Below, piece by piece: positions 50,026 to 63,700 of a stretch of DNA of 64,000 bases. The notes under the pieces were generated by a model. That model had not been told where the DNA came from and did no database searches. It saw nothing but the letters and a program-made list of their open reading frames with translations. The stretch's first letter is position 1; each line of letters opens with the position of its first letter. The position numbers and the translations under genes were made by a program. The DNA comes from Cyanoderma ruficeps (taxonomy: Eukaryota; Chordata; Aves; Passeriformes; Timaliidae), in contig VZDJ01000174.1 of assembly GCA_008694505.1 (NCBI GenBank), positions 7,992,817-8,056,816 of the forward strand, in the 5' to 3' direction.

Positions 50026-50112
50026 CATCCATCCATCCATCCATCCATCCATCCATCCATCCATCCATCCATCCATCCATCCATCCATCCATCCATCCAT
50101 CCATCCATCCAN
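50026..50112. repeat. (CATC)n tetranucleotide microsatellite with an N
   Basis: About 21.5 perfect CATC units start ten bases after the YDJC stop. An N at 50112 marks an assembly join, so the true length is unknown. Confidence 0.95.
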
Positions 50113-51110
50113 ACAGCCTGGGAATGGGACACCACCACCCTGTGACCAGCTCCAGGCAGTGCCCCAAAGCTCCAGCTCTCAGTTTTAAGGCCACAACATC
50201 TGCTCAAAATGTGCCAAACTCCTTCTGTGACAAATCCTCCACAGCACCCCAGTGCAGCACACGCACGCAGGGCTCAGCTCCTGCCAAAGGAGCAGCACAG
50301 GGACAGACTTGGCTGAGATGCTGCAGCACAGCACCCTGAGGGGTCTGATCATTTCTCCTGTCGTTCCTGATGGTAAAACAAGAACCGTGCTGGGAGCTGT
50401 TGCTGCTTTGGAGCAGCCACTCAGTGTGGGTCCCCTACAGGAGGCCTGGACACCTTCAGCATTTGGTTCTCTGAAAGCAGCCAACCCCCACTGGTACCTG
50501 CTCACGGACAGTGAGGGGCACAGGGACAGTCACCCTCAGAGCTTTCCTCGGGGCAGAGCGCTTGGTCACACGTGGCCCCGCGGGGTCGGCAGCCACCTCC
50601 CGGAGCCACCTCAGCCCGCAGCAATTGTGTCTCTGCCTCTTGGCACTAAGGCCCCCCTAGGAAAGGAACATCAGCCACAGGCCTTTTGGAGAGGCTTCTT
50701 ATTCTTTGGATGACTTTGCAGGAGCAGCAACTGTTGACCCGTGTGCTATTTCAGTAACTGCTGTGTATGAGAGCAGCAGCAACTGGCCCTGCACCACCCA
50801 CTGCCCCTCAGGACAACCACGAGCTGTGCCAGGCATGAGCACGGCTGCGAGTGAAGGTCCCTGTATTTGTCCCTTTTATTCCTGTCACCAGAGCATTCAA
50901 ACTCCAACTCAAGCCTCATAGTGCTGATATGTTCTGAACTGCAGCCCTGTCATTCCTGTAAGGACTTTCACATGGGGAAAAATTATTTTAGATTGTTTAT
51001 GCTCATTCTCTGCACAAGAGTGATCTATTTAACCTAACTGCTTTTGTTAACCATGTTTTTTAATATAAAAAATAACAGTATGATCATCATTCTTTTAAAC
51101 GAAAAATAAA
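50113..51110 (+). other. YDJC: Probable YDJC 3' UTR to a distal poly(A) signal
   Basis: No coding exon is seen. An AATAAA at 51105-51110 is a better placed distal signal than the one at the stop codon. This extent is inferred. Confidence 0.4.
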
Positions 51111-51337
51111 CTCAGGCTTTTTCTATGGCAAAGCTTCAGAAGGCTTTTAGGTTTAGTTACATCTGGTGAGTGAACTAAACCCACTCCACTGGAAGGGCCT
51201 CCCTGTCATTAATGGCAACTGTCTGACCTTTCCTATAACACGTCTGAGGAAATTTTTGTCCTGTACAAGCAGGAGAAACATCAAGGATGCGGTAAGAAAT
51301 ATTTTCCCCGATTCTGTCCTATATTATAGCAAAGGCC

Positions 51338-51535
51338 TTAGCCGTCCGAGCGGGGCCGGGTGAGAGCAGGGCGGGATTTACCCCCGGGAATGCCCCGAAG
51401 CCGCTCCCGGCCCGCCGGGACAGACCCGCGCTCTCACCCGCCAGCGCCGCCCCGTGTCCGCCGGGCCGCAGTGCAGCGCTGCCGGAGCGCAGAGCTCAGC
51501 GGCACGGAGCGGTCACCGCGCTCTCGGGAGACTCC
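51338..51535. other. GC-rich patch between the convergent YDJC and UBE2L3 ends
   Basis: About 200 bases of CpG-rich sequence lie between the distal YDJC poly(A) signal and the presumed UBE2L3 3' end, in AT-rich flanks. It does not match any exon of either gene. Confidence 0.5.
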
Positions 51536-51939
51536 TGAACCTTACTGTGAACATTTAATCTGCTCCATGTTCTAAGCGCTGGACTGGCTCTGATCGTACC
51601 CATCGCCTCTGGAATTTTGGATGCATTTCCTGGCAGCTGAGCACTGATGACCTGAGGGCAGCCTTTACTCGAGTTCTGTACTGTAAAAAATTGATTCTGT
51701 AAATTTCTTATTTTTAAATGAAAAGCATTAACCCCCAAATTTCCATTTAATTAGAGAAATAAATAATGAACTACTACAAGACTACTCAACAGGGAACCTT
51801 TCAACTGCGTAAAATATAGAGAGACAGGAAATTTCTCAGTGATTCTGTGAAAGCTTTAAAGACAACCCAAGTTCAAATTAAAACACTACTACAATCCCCA
51901 TTAACTCCCGGACCTCTGTGAAAATAAAACCATGCCACA

Positions 51940-54386
51940 AAGCCTTTGAGAGCAATTTTTATTAGGGTAGCAGAATGGACTTGCAGAAAGCCTATACCAG
52001 TACTCCTGGGTGTAGTTTCACCAGTGCGCTGCTTTCACTGTGGATGTTCAACTGCACGTTTAGAATTCAGCATGGCTTAGGGAACCAGAGAGAACAAGAG
52101 CTTGATTTCCTGAGTTATCATAGGACTTCGCACTTGGATTTTTCCTCCTCAGCCTTCAGCCACACAGGTGCCGGATCCCTTTGTTCAGAGGCTGCCCCAG
52201 ACACGCCAGCACTTTGTTTACACGTCTCAGTTTAGCAATTGGACTATGAAGAGCACACCAAGAGAACTGACAGCGGGCTGTGTCTTCGTGTAGCTCAGCA
52301 GCTGGATGGGGGCGGCCGGAGTTCCTGCAGCCCGTCCGTCCCTTCCCGCGGCAGCCGAGCACGGCCAGGCACACAGACGCAGTCTCTGACCTGAGAGGCT
52401 TTACAACCACAGAGTAACTATTGAGTAGCAACGAGGGCAGCAGACTAGTGCTACAGTTTTGTTTCAAATAAAATTTCGAGAATGGTAAGTTTCCATGCCA
52501 ACGGACATGATCAAAGGTACAGTGACTCAGGTGATGCAGAGTTACACACTTCGGTTTGACAGATAATTTGGCATTATTTTATTATGAATCTGAGTGAGCG
52601 TGAACGAAACAAAATCAGTACCAACTTTCTGCAAATGAAGACACAAAGATGTGAAATTTGGTAATAGTGCTCTCACAAGCCTGAAAACACTTAGGAAATG
52701 CAAGTTTCCGTAGATAAGGTGAATGTGGTTTAACTTTATTTACCTGCCAAAGAATCTGTCTAAGAACACTTAAACATAAAATTTCTTAGCTCCCTAACTT
52801 ATAAAAAAATTTACTTTCAACAGAGGTGAGGTACCAGGCTGTCATTGTTTACACTAAATTGGAAATGAAAGCCAGAGGAGAGGGATGAATGAGGAAATAG
52901 CAAATACACAAGACATTAAAACCAAGAGAGATCTACTGCTTGACACACTAGTTCTGCAAAGGCAGAGGCTGCATTAAAACTGAATTTAGGAGTACAGGCA
53001 ACCACCTAGGTGTCAGGGTTTTTTTAACTCAGCTTCCTGCACATAGCAATGATATGTGCTCCCAGATAGCAATGGATTTCTGGAAATAATCCATTCACTC
53101 AGTAGCAGAGCCCAGCTGCAGAAGGGGAGAGAGCAGGTTGACTGTGTGGCAGTTTGACTGTGGAGCCAGAATCACGCTCTGGGCTGGGGAGGAAAGGCAG
53201 CAGAAGCAGCAGAGACACGGCAGAGGATGCTCAGCTCTGAACAGAAAGGGCTCCCTTTCCTTCAGCATGCTCAGGAGTACCCTGGGGATGCAGCTCCACT
53301 GAGCCCTGAGTGCCCTGCCCCGTGTTTGGGCACAGCAGCAGCCAGGCTCCCTCTGTCACAGCTCACTGCTCAGGCCTGGAACGGCTCCGGGGCCGCCCCA
53401 CAAACACACACGCTCCTGATGCATTCTGAGGGAAAACATTCAGAGAGGACAGCAGGGCTGTCAGATTGACTTCTTGAATTCAAAATTAACGATTCCAAAA
53501 TCGTGATTTTAAACTCAAAAGACAGTTTGTCACTTTGGTACCTCTTGGTCCCCAATTTCTGGAACTCTCCTGGATTGGTTGCAATGTTGTTCTGTGCACG
53601 TTTCCTGCTACTCTGCACAGGTATTAAGGGTAGAAGTGAAGGAAGTTTGCAATCACATTCCACTACTTGTTTGCTACAGATTTTTTTTCCAAAGTTTTCC
53701 AAGAGCAGAACATAAGCCATATTCTAATTCAATGACGCACACAAAAACTTGGGTTTCCCCGTTTAATAGACATTGGCCAAATTTACATCAGACCCAGACA
53801 TTATTTCTGATTGGTTTTGTGGGGTTGGATTTTGTTTATTATGTTACAAACTGAAGTTCAGGGGAACTTGCGACAAGTCCCACAAAGCACAGTGCAACAT
53901 TTAAAAAGAAAAGTAAACGAAACTGCCAAACACTCAATCATTTTCTGCCGGAACTGGGATATTTTTCCTAAGACATCACTTTGAGGAGGGGATTAAAATT
54001 CAATGTATGAACTCAAGATAGTGGGAACTGCAAGGAAAAATAAGAAATGACAGCCACAACCTTTTCAATTTAAGGGCAGAATATAAGTCTAAGATATTTT
54101 TGATAAATTCTGACAAGAAAAAGAAAACAGCATACTTTAAAGTATATTGAAGCAGTGATTTTTAAACAAAGAAAGCAGAACTAGAACATCTTAAATTTTA
54201 ATCCTTTCTTTACAGGTTACCTAGCCCACTTTTGATTAAGAAAACTGTAGAAAGTTAGTAACAGCCACAAGTTCACACCGAAAGGTGGCACTTGTCAATT
54301 TTCCATAGAGTCCTGCTTTACGGGGTGTCTCAAATGCACTGCTCCGATCTTCTATCATAGGTTGCTGACAGCACTTGTGTCAGATT
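51940..54386 (-). other. UBE2L3: UBE2L3 3' UTR
   Basis: The minus strand after the stop runs about 2.4 kb to an AATAAA at 51963-51958, which agrees with the long 3' UTR of human UBE2L3. Earlier minus-strand AATAAA hexamers at 52583-52578 and 52740-52735 could give shorter forms. Confidence 0.55.
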
Positions 54387-54541
54387 TTAGTCCACTGGTC
54401 GCTTCTCACCATATTTCTTTGTAAACTCTTCAGCGTTCTTACAGAATTTTTTACGGTCCTTAGAGTATTCTTCAGCTAGGTCAGCCCGGAGGGGGTGCTC
54501 GGGCTGTGGATCATTCACCAGTGCTATGAGGGACTGGATTA
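54387..54541 (-). CDS. UBE2L3: UBE2L3 coding exon 4 and stop
   Basis: This exon completes Val104 and encodes [20 protein letters not shown] to GEKRPVD and TAA. The acceptor is TTGACAG. Confidence 0.97.
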
Positions 54542-57500
54542 CTGTCAAGAGAAGTATAAATACCGTCAGAGACTTAGATAGTTAATTTTTTCAAAATCAA
54601 AATGTAAGCAAAATTCCCCTGTAAGGAAAGAGCTTTAACTGCATTTAAATACATCCCCATAAATCTCGGGCCTTTTCAAGCGCAGGGCGTGAGTAAGCTG
54701 CAGTGATATGCCAAGATTTAGTTCAATGACCATGAATGAACACCAGAAAATCGTATTTGTAAACAAAATCAACATGAATAGAGACCAAAGTGCACTACAA
54801 ATTATTTCCCATGTAACTGGCATCCCATCTAGAATCCTCTCCTATGGCTGAGAATCAAAGTTCTCAGACAGGTTCACTGAAGGGATTGCGTAAGGATGGA
54901 ATTTGCACCATGAAGGATTTCCCAACACCTGTCACAGTGACACAGCTGTGACTGAGCCTCTTCTGGAAACCCTTTTTTCCAGCTTTATTTCCCTATGATT
55001 CTTACTTCTCCTATGAACAGCAGGCAAGTTTTCCCTTTACTCTAAATGCCCAAAGTAGAGATGCACTGGGCAAACAGTGGGGTGAGAGTGGCAATGTCAC
55101 CAATGTCCCTGTCACTTTCCAAAGAAAAGTCATTCCTCAGGAAAGGGAAATGCACCTGACATTTACACAGCGAACCTCACACCCCACAGTGCCATTTATT
55201 GCTACATTTTTCTCACACACATCCTCACAGCCATCAGAAGCTCACAGGGATCAGGAGTCCCACTGCCCAGCCACCCAAAGGACTGGGCAGGAATGCAAGT
55301 TCACACAATGACAATCACTCCAGCAGATGTTGGAACACCAGTGTGGCTTCGTTCGGGGCATTGATCTCAGTCTTTTCCAACCATGAACAAACCTCAAAAC
55401 AAATACTCAAAGCCATGCGCAAATCTGATGTTTGTCTCTAAAGTGCTAAACAGGAACATTTCTTGCCACAAATCCAAGTTGAAACTGCAACAAACTATCT
55501 AAGGAATGTAGAATTGATACCAGCTTCCTTCACAGTAACTCACCAGTCCTGGCCTTACAACAACTGCCACCACATTGCTGAAACCAGCAGAAACACTGAG
55601 TGCCAATCCCTCCTCACTGAGCAAAGCGTGCAAAACCACTGCACAGAAAATGTCTCTCCAATAACCTTAATAACAGTAACAAGCCAGAAAAAACAGGCGT
55701 GGCAGAACAGGAGCTGCCTCAATACCCACAGTGTGTGAAACTATCCTGCCATAACAGTTGATTTTAATATTAAGCATAAATTAACAAAAAGTACAGCAGT
55801 AAGATGCACATTTAGTATGTGGAAAGTAAGTTAATGATTTATGATGAACTTAATCTCTTCACTTTTTGACACCTGTGTGAACAAAACCAATCACTGATGC
55901 TGTACTAATGATGTCACATTATTTCACTGAGAAAAGCTGAGAGTGAAAATTCAGTGCAGAAGAAATCTGAAGAAAGAGAAATAGACATTTAAGCAGGGTT
56001 TTAGTAACATTGTCACAGCTTTATACAACCATGTAGCAGCAACAGATGTTGACATTAAAACAACTTCTTGAAGAAAGACTTAAGACAGGCAAAACCCCAC
56101 AACACAGCAGACCTTGAGAGATTTGCAGTATTTTGATACCCAGGATCGGTTCCAAATTTTGATTTTAGCACAGCTTTTATTCACTCTTTCAGATAAAAAG
56201 GGAATTGCTGCTTCTCAGGGAGACACTGACTATGTTCCGCATGCAAACAATTGTTTCAGTAGTTCCAGCTAATGACAGCTTGTTTTTCAAGCTGGGCAGA
56301 GACACGTAAGTCCTTTAGTTAATTAGCAAGGGCTGATAGCACCAAGACAGGGCTGTTCAGGTGTGAACAGAACAGAAACCTTCCACGTGTTCTTCCCATC
56401 TCCTCTCTCCCCAGGATCTTTGTCCTGTGTAATCAGGGATAAATCTACAACAAATCTCAGATCTTGGCCGTCCTATTTCACAGGCTCTTTTTGCTGTCAC
56501 CTCCATTGTCACCAACATTCACCTGCTTCATCTCTTCTGAAACAACTACAGGAATTTTCCTGTTTTGCCTTTGGGCAAGATCACACAACTGGAAGTACTT
56601 TCTTTAGCATGCAGGGGTACACAGAAAAAAGAAATCTTAAGCACAGCTTGGTTTCCTATCCTGAACACAGACCATGTGACAATAACCTTAAAGAGGAGCC
56701 TGGAAGAGAGAAGTATTTTCTCCTATGGAACAAGCTACTCTCAGTGTCACTGAAGTTCTAGCATTGCCCTAAATTGCTACTCATTTGAATTAATACTCTT
56801 AAAAAAATAAGCATTTTTTGCAAGGATGTTTGCCTTCTATATGTATAATAACAAAAAGCTTAATACCCAACTAATCATTACCTGCCAGACAACACAAAAT
56901 TCTCACCCCAACAACTCATACAAGCTACAACAGGAAAAAACCCTACTTATATTGCACTTAAGTCTGCCACAGGACCTGACAAAACCTTTTTCCTTACAAT
57001 ATTTAGATTCTTATCAAAGACACTCTACACAAGCCCGACAGCAATGGTTTTTTAAGAACTACAAATTTATCTGTGGTATTATTTCAGATTTTGTTTAAGA
57101 TTCCTGTGATATTTCAAGCCATATGTTCAAATCACTGAACCACATGGTAGATTATAAAATATAGAAAGGGTCAAACACCTGAAGGCAACATCCAGGAATT
57201 TACTGAACACCTCTGGATTCTAAAGTCACTGTTTAAAAAGAAACAGAAAACAACCCCCACACAAACTACCAGCAAAATTGCAAAGTATGCTGAGGACACT
57301 TCCTTAATAAACTCCTTAGTCATGAAGAGCTTTGTGGTTTCCTGGAGGTGGAAATGCCACTTCAGTGCCAGCACCTCCCATTCCAGTAACAAAATGAGAT
57401 TCCACAAGAGCTGTACTCTGTGCTCCCCACATGTGATTCACGATACAAACCTTACAACGAATATACCCTCAGAGCACCGAGAAGCTGACAAGTGAAACAT

Positions 57501-60500
57501 TTTTAGCTTTAAATTCAAACACTCCACAGAGTTTCTCAATACTCAGTTCTTCCTCCACATGGAGTCCTACCTTGGTCAGTTTTGGTTGCTGGCTTCCAGT
57601 TTTCAGCACTAATTACTGGCAGACAAACCTGCCCCTTTTCATCGATGTTAGGGTGATAGATCTTTGTTTTAAATGTAATCTTAGGAGGTTTGAATGGATA
57701 TTCTGCTGGGAAGTTGATTTCAATTCTGAAGGCTCCTTTATCATATGGAGGATTGTCCTGCAAGAAGAAGGCACAATGTCAGGAATGTGGCACATGCTAA
57801 TGGCTACAAGAGAAAAGCAGCACGGTACAGACTCGGGTTTCTTTGATCTCTTGAATGAGCTCTTTGAAAGGCGTTTTCTACCAACACTACTGCCAGGTTC
57901 ATGTGTCAGGAAACATCAAAACCTGTGTGAGAGGCAATACAACCTGCACATTTGCATCCACCCTGCAAAAAGCAGGGTGCCATTGTCCTACAGCTGCCCG
58001 ACATTTCTATGGGTAAGAAAGCATCAGCTCCATTTACTTCCAACTCAAGGCCCTCTCCAGTGAGTGGTTTTATTCCCAGCTTTGTGTTTCGAACAAACCC
58101 AGTAAACCATTTCCAAGACACAAACAGCAATCCTGACAAGGGAAATGGGTTTCTGAACAGTTATTCTGTGTGTCTCACAACACGGTGGCATGAACAGCAA
58201 TGCAATTTGGTTTGCCAGATCTCCCTAAATGTTTTCAGAACGTTTTTGTGCTGACTACACAAAAATCTGCTGAGCATTCATTGGTACTAAAGATAGATAT
58301 TCACTGTGTTTGCTGATGAGAACATTCTGAATTTGTATGCAGTTTTAGCACCCACTCTCATCAGATCAGTTTTGAAGGAGCAGGATGAGAGAACTGTGAA
58401 GTGAGCAAAGCAGTTCTTCATACTGAAACAGAAAAAACAATGCCCAGAATTTCACTTAGAAAAACCTGTTAGACTATTGATACTGATGCTTCAGATGCTG
58501 CACAAGAACAAAAATAAACTATTGCTACATTTAAAGCCTATGAAAATATCATTCTGCACTGCAAACAGTAACTATGGAATGAAGCCTTTCCAAACACTCT
58601 GGGAACAAGAATCAAAGGATGAGAGTTTCCAGTTGGTGTAAAGCATAATCACACACATTCTTCATTAGCGACCAGACCCCTCCCTGCAATCAATTCCACT
58701 GCAGAATTTACCAATATTTGGGGGTGGGGAACATTCTATTAAAATATTTGTCAACAGAAAACATTTAATTTTAGGCTCATCCATGTGGAGAATCTGGCAG
58801 TGTGTTTGTAAGAAATACAGCAATTTCTGCCAGGGGGAGAGGCAACTACAGAAGCTTTAAAATCACTTTTTACCCAAGCAATCCTGAAACCTTTGGAAGT
58901 TGAACTAGTAACTTTACAGCTCACCTTTACATTATCTTTCCCAGTAATTCTATATGAACACTATCAAAAATAATAAGGATTATCTTTCATGCCTTCAGTA
59001 AGCAGCTGAGCAAGAAATGCCCAGTTATAGCATTTGATAATCAGTAACTGGTTAGTCCTACTGAAATATGTGTCTTTAAACCTTAAGTAAGAACATTTGC
59101 TAAAATGGAAACAGCGTGTGAAGCAAAAACACAGAGAAAAAAGTTTAACTTTCAATGAGCTCATGAATTGCATTTTTAAGCCATCAACTCTGGTACCAAA
59201 AATTGCTAAAGAAACAGTAACACTAAAACATCTATAGCAAAGCCTAAGAAGAAAAACATACTACTCTTTGAAAACAAACAACACATTTGAAGTTACTACA
59301 GGAAGTGTAATTTCATAACAAAATTCTCCCTTAACTATACCAGCAGTGAATTTGAGGCTATTTCCCCTGTAACAGGACATTTAACAAACCAGAAGGCAGG
59401 TCTGGAGCACAGTTCACTGCATCAACATTTAAACACTTGTGATGCTGCACAGCTTTGCAGAACAAACACCATGCTCATCCTCTGTCGAGCAGAAACTGTT
59501 AAAAATAGCTGCTGTACACTGCACATTCCTAATCTTAACAAGAATAAACAAGTATTTTTGTGTTTTCTGTTTACTAGTCATATTTACCAAGCTTATACTG
59601 CTTCAAAGTATTATCAAAGCCCTAAACTGTTACACATGAACCACAAAGTGGCTGATTAAAGCAAGTTGTTCCTCAGCTCTGTCAGATTTCAGTGTCAGAT
59701 CCTGCCTGCTCTGTTTGCAGGAGCAGTGTCAGCCACTCCAAGGAATCACTTGCAGGCACATAAGCAAACAGCAAACTGAATGTATTCCACAGCATTTAAA
59801 GTGTAAAGGCCCAGCCATTCCCTCAGCCTGTGCCATGGGAGCTCCAGAGCAGCCTGTGACTAACGAGGCAGAGGCACTGCCCCAGAGATGTCTCAAAGTC
59901 TTACTCACGGCATAAAAAGACAGACTTACACTGCTTGGGGAGCCTTTTTGGCAGCACCCACAGAAAACCACAACTGCCTCCCTCATGGCCCAGCCCCTGT
60001 TGCTGCAGACTAAAAATAGTCTCAGAACCAAGGCAGCCACTTCCCACTGCTATGGGCCACAGCAGTGGGAAACACAAGGGGTGAAAATCCAAGTGACTTT
60101 CAACTAAGAAATCAACACATCACATTTCCTGTTTTCCCCTTAGGAACAAATCCCTCTCTATTTGACTAATAAAATGGTTATCTACTTCGATTAAACATTC
60201 CCTAGGAAGACTGTAGTGCTTTTTTAAAAAATGAAGTGAAATAGGTTTATTTTGGCACAAACTAATGCCTAAATAAAGATATTACTTTCTTTTAAACAGC
60301 TCACTTTGGAAAATCCAAACCTTTTCCTTCCATCGAATTTTTCCCAATACTCAGCTTTATTCTAGTAATAAAGCTCGTAAATTAAAACCCCACATATTCA
60401 GGAGAAAAAGTATTTCATATTTCCTTTCTTTTTCTTATGATCACATAAGTTTTGTACTTCAGGCTAAATGTAAAACCAAACTTCACTTGGTTCCCCTTTC

Positions 60501-60762
60501 CCTCTCGCAGCAGCCCAGTGCCAGCAGGGAGCTCCAGCCATGTGTCAGCCCAGCCTACAATAACCAATTATTCCATGGTCACCACAGCAATGCTGAGCTG
60601 TGGATTTATGAGATACAAACGATCCTCATTTTATTTTAAAGCTCATAAGGAGTAGTCTATACTCACAGGAACAATAAGCCCTTGCCAGGTCAATAAATTA
60701 GCTTCATCAACCTGGATATTACGGAAGTTTTTCATTCCACATTTGCGGATTTCTTCAAGCTC
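54387..60762 (-). CDS. UBE2L3: UBE2L3 (UbcH7), ubiquitin-conjugating enzyme E2 L3, partial: exon 1 outside the window
   Basis: Exons 60762-60667, 57757-57571 and 54541-54387 on the minus strand join in frame to encode 145 residues, corresponding to residues 10-154 of the 154-residue human protein. The reading agrees with the human sequence as I recall it at every position. The UBC fold is complete apart from the N-terminal nine residues. The motif [20 protein letters not shown] carries catalytic Cys86. Phe63 (YPFKPPK) is the residue that contacts HECT and RBR E3 ligases, and the C-terminus is GEKRPVD. UBE2L3 transfers ubiquitin specifically to the active cysteine of HECT/RBR ligases such as Parkin and HOIP. 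Exon 1 (MAASRRLMK in human) was sought and not found before 64000, consistent with the long first intron of the family. Confidence 0.97.
54542..57570 (-). other. UBE2L3: UBE2L3 intron 3
   Basis: A 3.0-kb AT-rich intron. No RNA gene or nested coding exon is recognised. Confidence 0.85.
57571..57757 (-). CDS. UBE2L3: UBE2L3 coding exon 3
   Basis: This exon encodes [10 protein letters not shown] to KTDQ plus one base of Val104. It contains Phe63 and catalytic Cys86. The acceptor is CTTGCAG and the donor is GTAGGA. Confidence 0.97.
57758..60666 (-). other. UBE2L3: UBE2L3 intron 2
   Basis: A 2.9-kb AT-rich intron with nothing recognisable inside. Confidence 0.85.
60667..60762 (-). CDS. UBE2L3: UBE2L3 coding exon 2
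   Basis: This exon encodes [17 protein letters not shown] to GLIVP (human residues 10-41), phase 0 at both ends. The acceptor is CTTTTCAG and the donor is GTGAGT. Confidence 0.97.
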
Positions 60763-63700
60763 CTGAAAAGCAAAGCAAAGTGTTAAGTGTAAGTTGGTGA
60801 CTGTATTAAGCAAGACGCTCACATTTATTTTTCAAAATGCTTAAAGGTCAGTGTGGGTTTCTTTAATTAGTGGTGGCAACCCACATAAATGAGAAATAAA
60901 ATTTTGCACCTCTAAAAAGAAAAATTCTCTGAGATATTAAACCCCTTATTTTTTGATATGTGAGGAAAACACAAAAATGTCTTGTTATTAACAAGACACA
61001 ATGAAGCAGAAGTATTAAAAACTACATTTAAAAATGTTTATCTCAAATGCAAATCAGTGCCTTTGGTCACAGACTGTTGATAATACTCTGAGGTGCAGAA
61101 ATAAAACGTATCTTAGGATTTGTGTGAAGGAGAACAGTGATTTGGAAGAACTATTTCATAATAGTTTTAACCAGGGATAAAACCACAGAACAGGCCAATT
61201 ATTTCAACTGAAAATGAAAAAAATCCTGCATGAACAGCTTAAACTGATCCAAACCCAGAAAAATATCAATCTAAGCCAAACAAGCCTTGTTTAGAGCAGT
61301 AACTTGAAAAAATTCAGCTTTCTCTCTGTTTAGTACCTCAAAGCTCACAGTACACATTAGGATTCCTCTCTTTAAAGCTGTGTCAGTCTTGAGCAACGTT
61401 ATCTTTCTGCACCAGTTGAACTACTTTTAATCAGTTAGCAAACCAGGTATCACCAAAAACAAGCATTTCAGCATTTTTGTATTCAAAATAACATAAAAGC
61501 CCTACTGTAGGGTCTGTTTCCTGGAGTATTTCATAAGACCTAAAAAGAAACACCTCAAGGTTCCACTTTTATTTCCCCCACAACAATTACAGGCCTTTGT
61601 GGTTGAACCCTGCCATTTTATCTTTAAAGAGCATTTAACCAAACATGAATTCAAACATCATCCACAGCGAAACATAAAAGTTTCCCATTGCTTTCAAAAC
61701 TGCAGCACATGTCTGGTGGCTGCAGAGGTTAGGAAAAATATTGCTTATACAGCAGCACTGGGGTGCTCTGACAGCAATCTTACAAAATTAGGTTGGCTGT
61801 AATTATGATAAACCCACCAATTACATGCAAAGACACTACACAATGAGAAACAAAAGAGATCAGTTTTCCTGCTACAAGTGCTGTACTGCCCATGGTTTGT
61901 TTTCTAAAATAGTTCTATGTTCATCTTGGATCAAACCTTTCTGCACTTGACTGGCAGATTTAATACTTGCAGTAACCTCTTGCATAAATTCAGCATGGTG
62001 ATAAAATTCAAACCCAAAGGGAAAAAGAAAATTCTAAATGCATGTCAAACAAAAATCACGAGAGCCACACATCAGCAAATGAACATCTGCATTCCTACCC
62101 ACTGCACCTACTAAAGCAAGAGCATACCCTGAACACAGAAGTTTAACCCTGGAGGCTTGGATACTGAATTGATACCTAACACTATCTTCATGACACTGAC
62201 TTTTTAGTCTAGACCCATGGAATAATCCCTAAATTCCACTGCTGCCCGATTTATGCAATGTCACAGACAGTTTGGGTGGTTTGTTTTTTTTTAAAGCGCT
62301 AAGAGGATTATCCTATTTCCTTAGAGCAGGAAAACATAAACCGCCCCCAAAATAATCCCATGAAGCATATTTATAGGGATAGAGAACAACCCAAAATATT
62401 CCAAAGAAAATAACCTTTATGATGGCAGCTCTAAGAGGTGCTTTAGCTTCACTCAGAGTGCAAATCCCCACAGTGACCTGAGTGCTCCTGCACAAAGCAG
62501 CAGCTCAGGGAGAGCTGGGCAGATCCTGGCCTGACTCTGCCCTGGTGGGGTCAGGAGAGGAACCTGCCCTGAGCTGAGCTCTGCTGCTCACTCCCGTCAC
62601 ACACACAACTGTGACACCACTAGGCCACAGCAGGAAAAAGGAATAAACTCCACTCTACACTAGATGCAACACATCAAACATTGGGAACAAAACAAGCTGA
62701 TTTTGTAGGTATTTAAGCATGAATAAACGTGCATCATCAAAGTGCCTTCACTCTAAAACAAGGCAAGGAAAATGGGTTTAGACTATTTTCTAGTTCCTAG
62801 AGTAAAAACATGCACATGACAGAAATCTCCCCCATTATGCCCAGTGGGACTGCAGCTTCCATGCAGGAGCTTTTGTCCCAGGTTCAGACAATAGCATTGT
62901 ACCGCTGCTAGCCCAGAGAACAACTGTCCACATGCAAAGAAAGGAAGGACTATGACTCCATAATTCAGGTATGTTATTAAGCTAATAAAACAAATTAGAA
63001 AAGCATGGCTTCACATTGCTGGAAAATCAAACACCTACATTTTATAGTTAGATTCAGGTTAAAAAACTGTATGCTGGATTAGGAAACACAAGAAGCCCCC
63101 ACAGAGATCAATATAAAACTGTAAAACTTTGTATGCCATCAGTGAAAAGTTAAAATAAATATGCGAATTGTTTCCCACTTCTTCTCAAGTCCACCATATG
63201 ACAGAGGGAATTAAACAGTACACAGGCACTAAACTAGACAAATATTCCTCAAGCCATCTTCCTCTTTGAGCTGACATGCGAGGCCTTAGCAGGAAGCCGC
63301 TCCCCAAAGCACAGCGGCGGTAAATGAGCGGAGCGTGGCAGGCCCGCAGTGTGCCCTCCCCCGCGGGAGGAGCTGCCAGGGACCGGCACGGAGCAGGGCG
63401 GCAGCTCCTCGGTGCCTCACGCGCAGCCCGGACCGCAGAGGTCAGGGACAATCCAACCACCTCAGCAGGGCTTAGACAGATTGCAATTTACACTAGAAAT
63501 GACTTTTCTTACGCTACGAGTGTTTCGCACTTTGTATGTCACTCCAAATGAATCGGCTCCGTGGTGGAGTCCTTTACAAACAGCTTTTCCTCACTACAGT
63601 CCCCACAACAAGGGCAGTGTGACACCACACAGGCCGCGCTTTCAGGACTCGTAGGAGCTTCACCAGCCACAATTTAAGGGTGTGAGGGGAGCTTGTTTTG

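Noticed and set aside
63180..63460. GC-rich patch as UBE2L3 exon 1
   Set aside because: No minus-strand sequence for the expected start peptide MAASRRLMK with a following donor is present.
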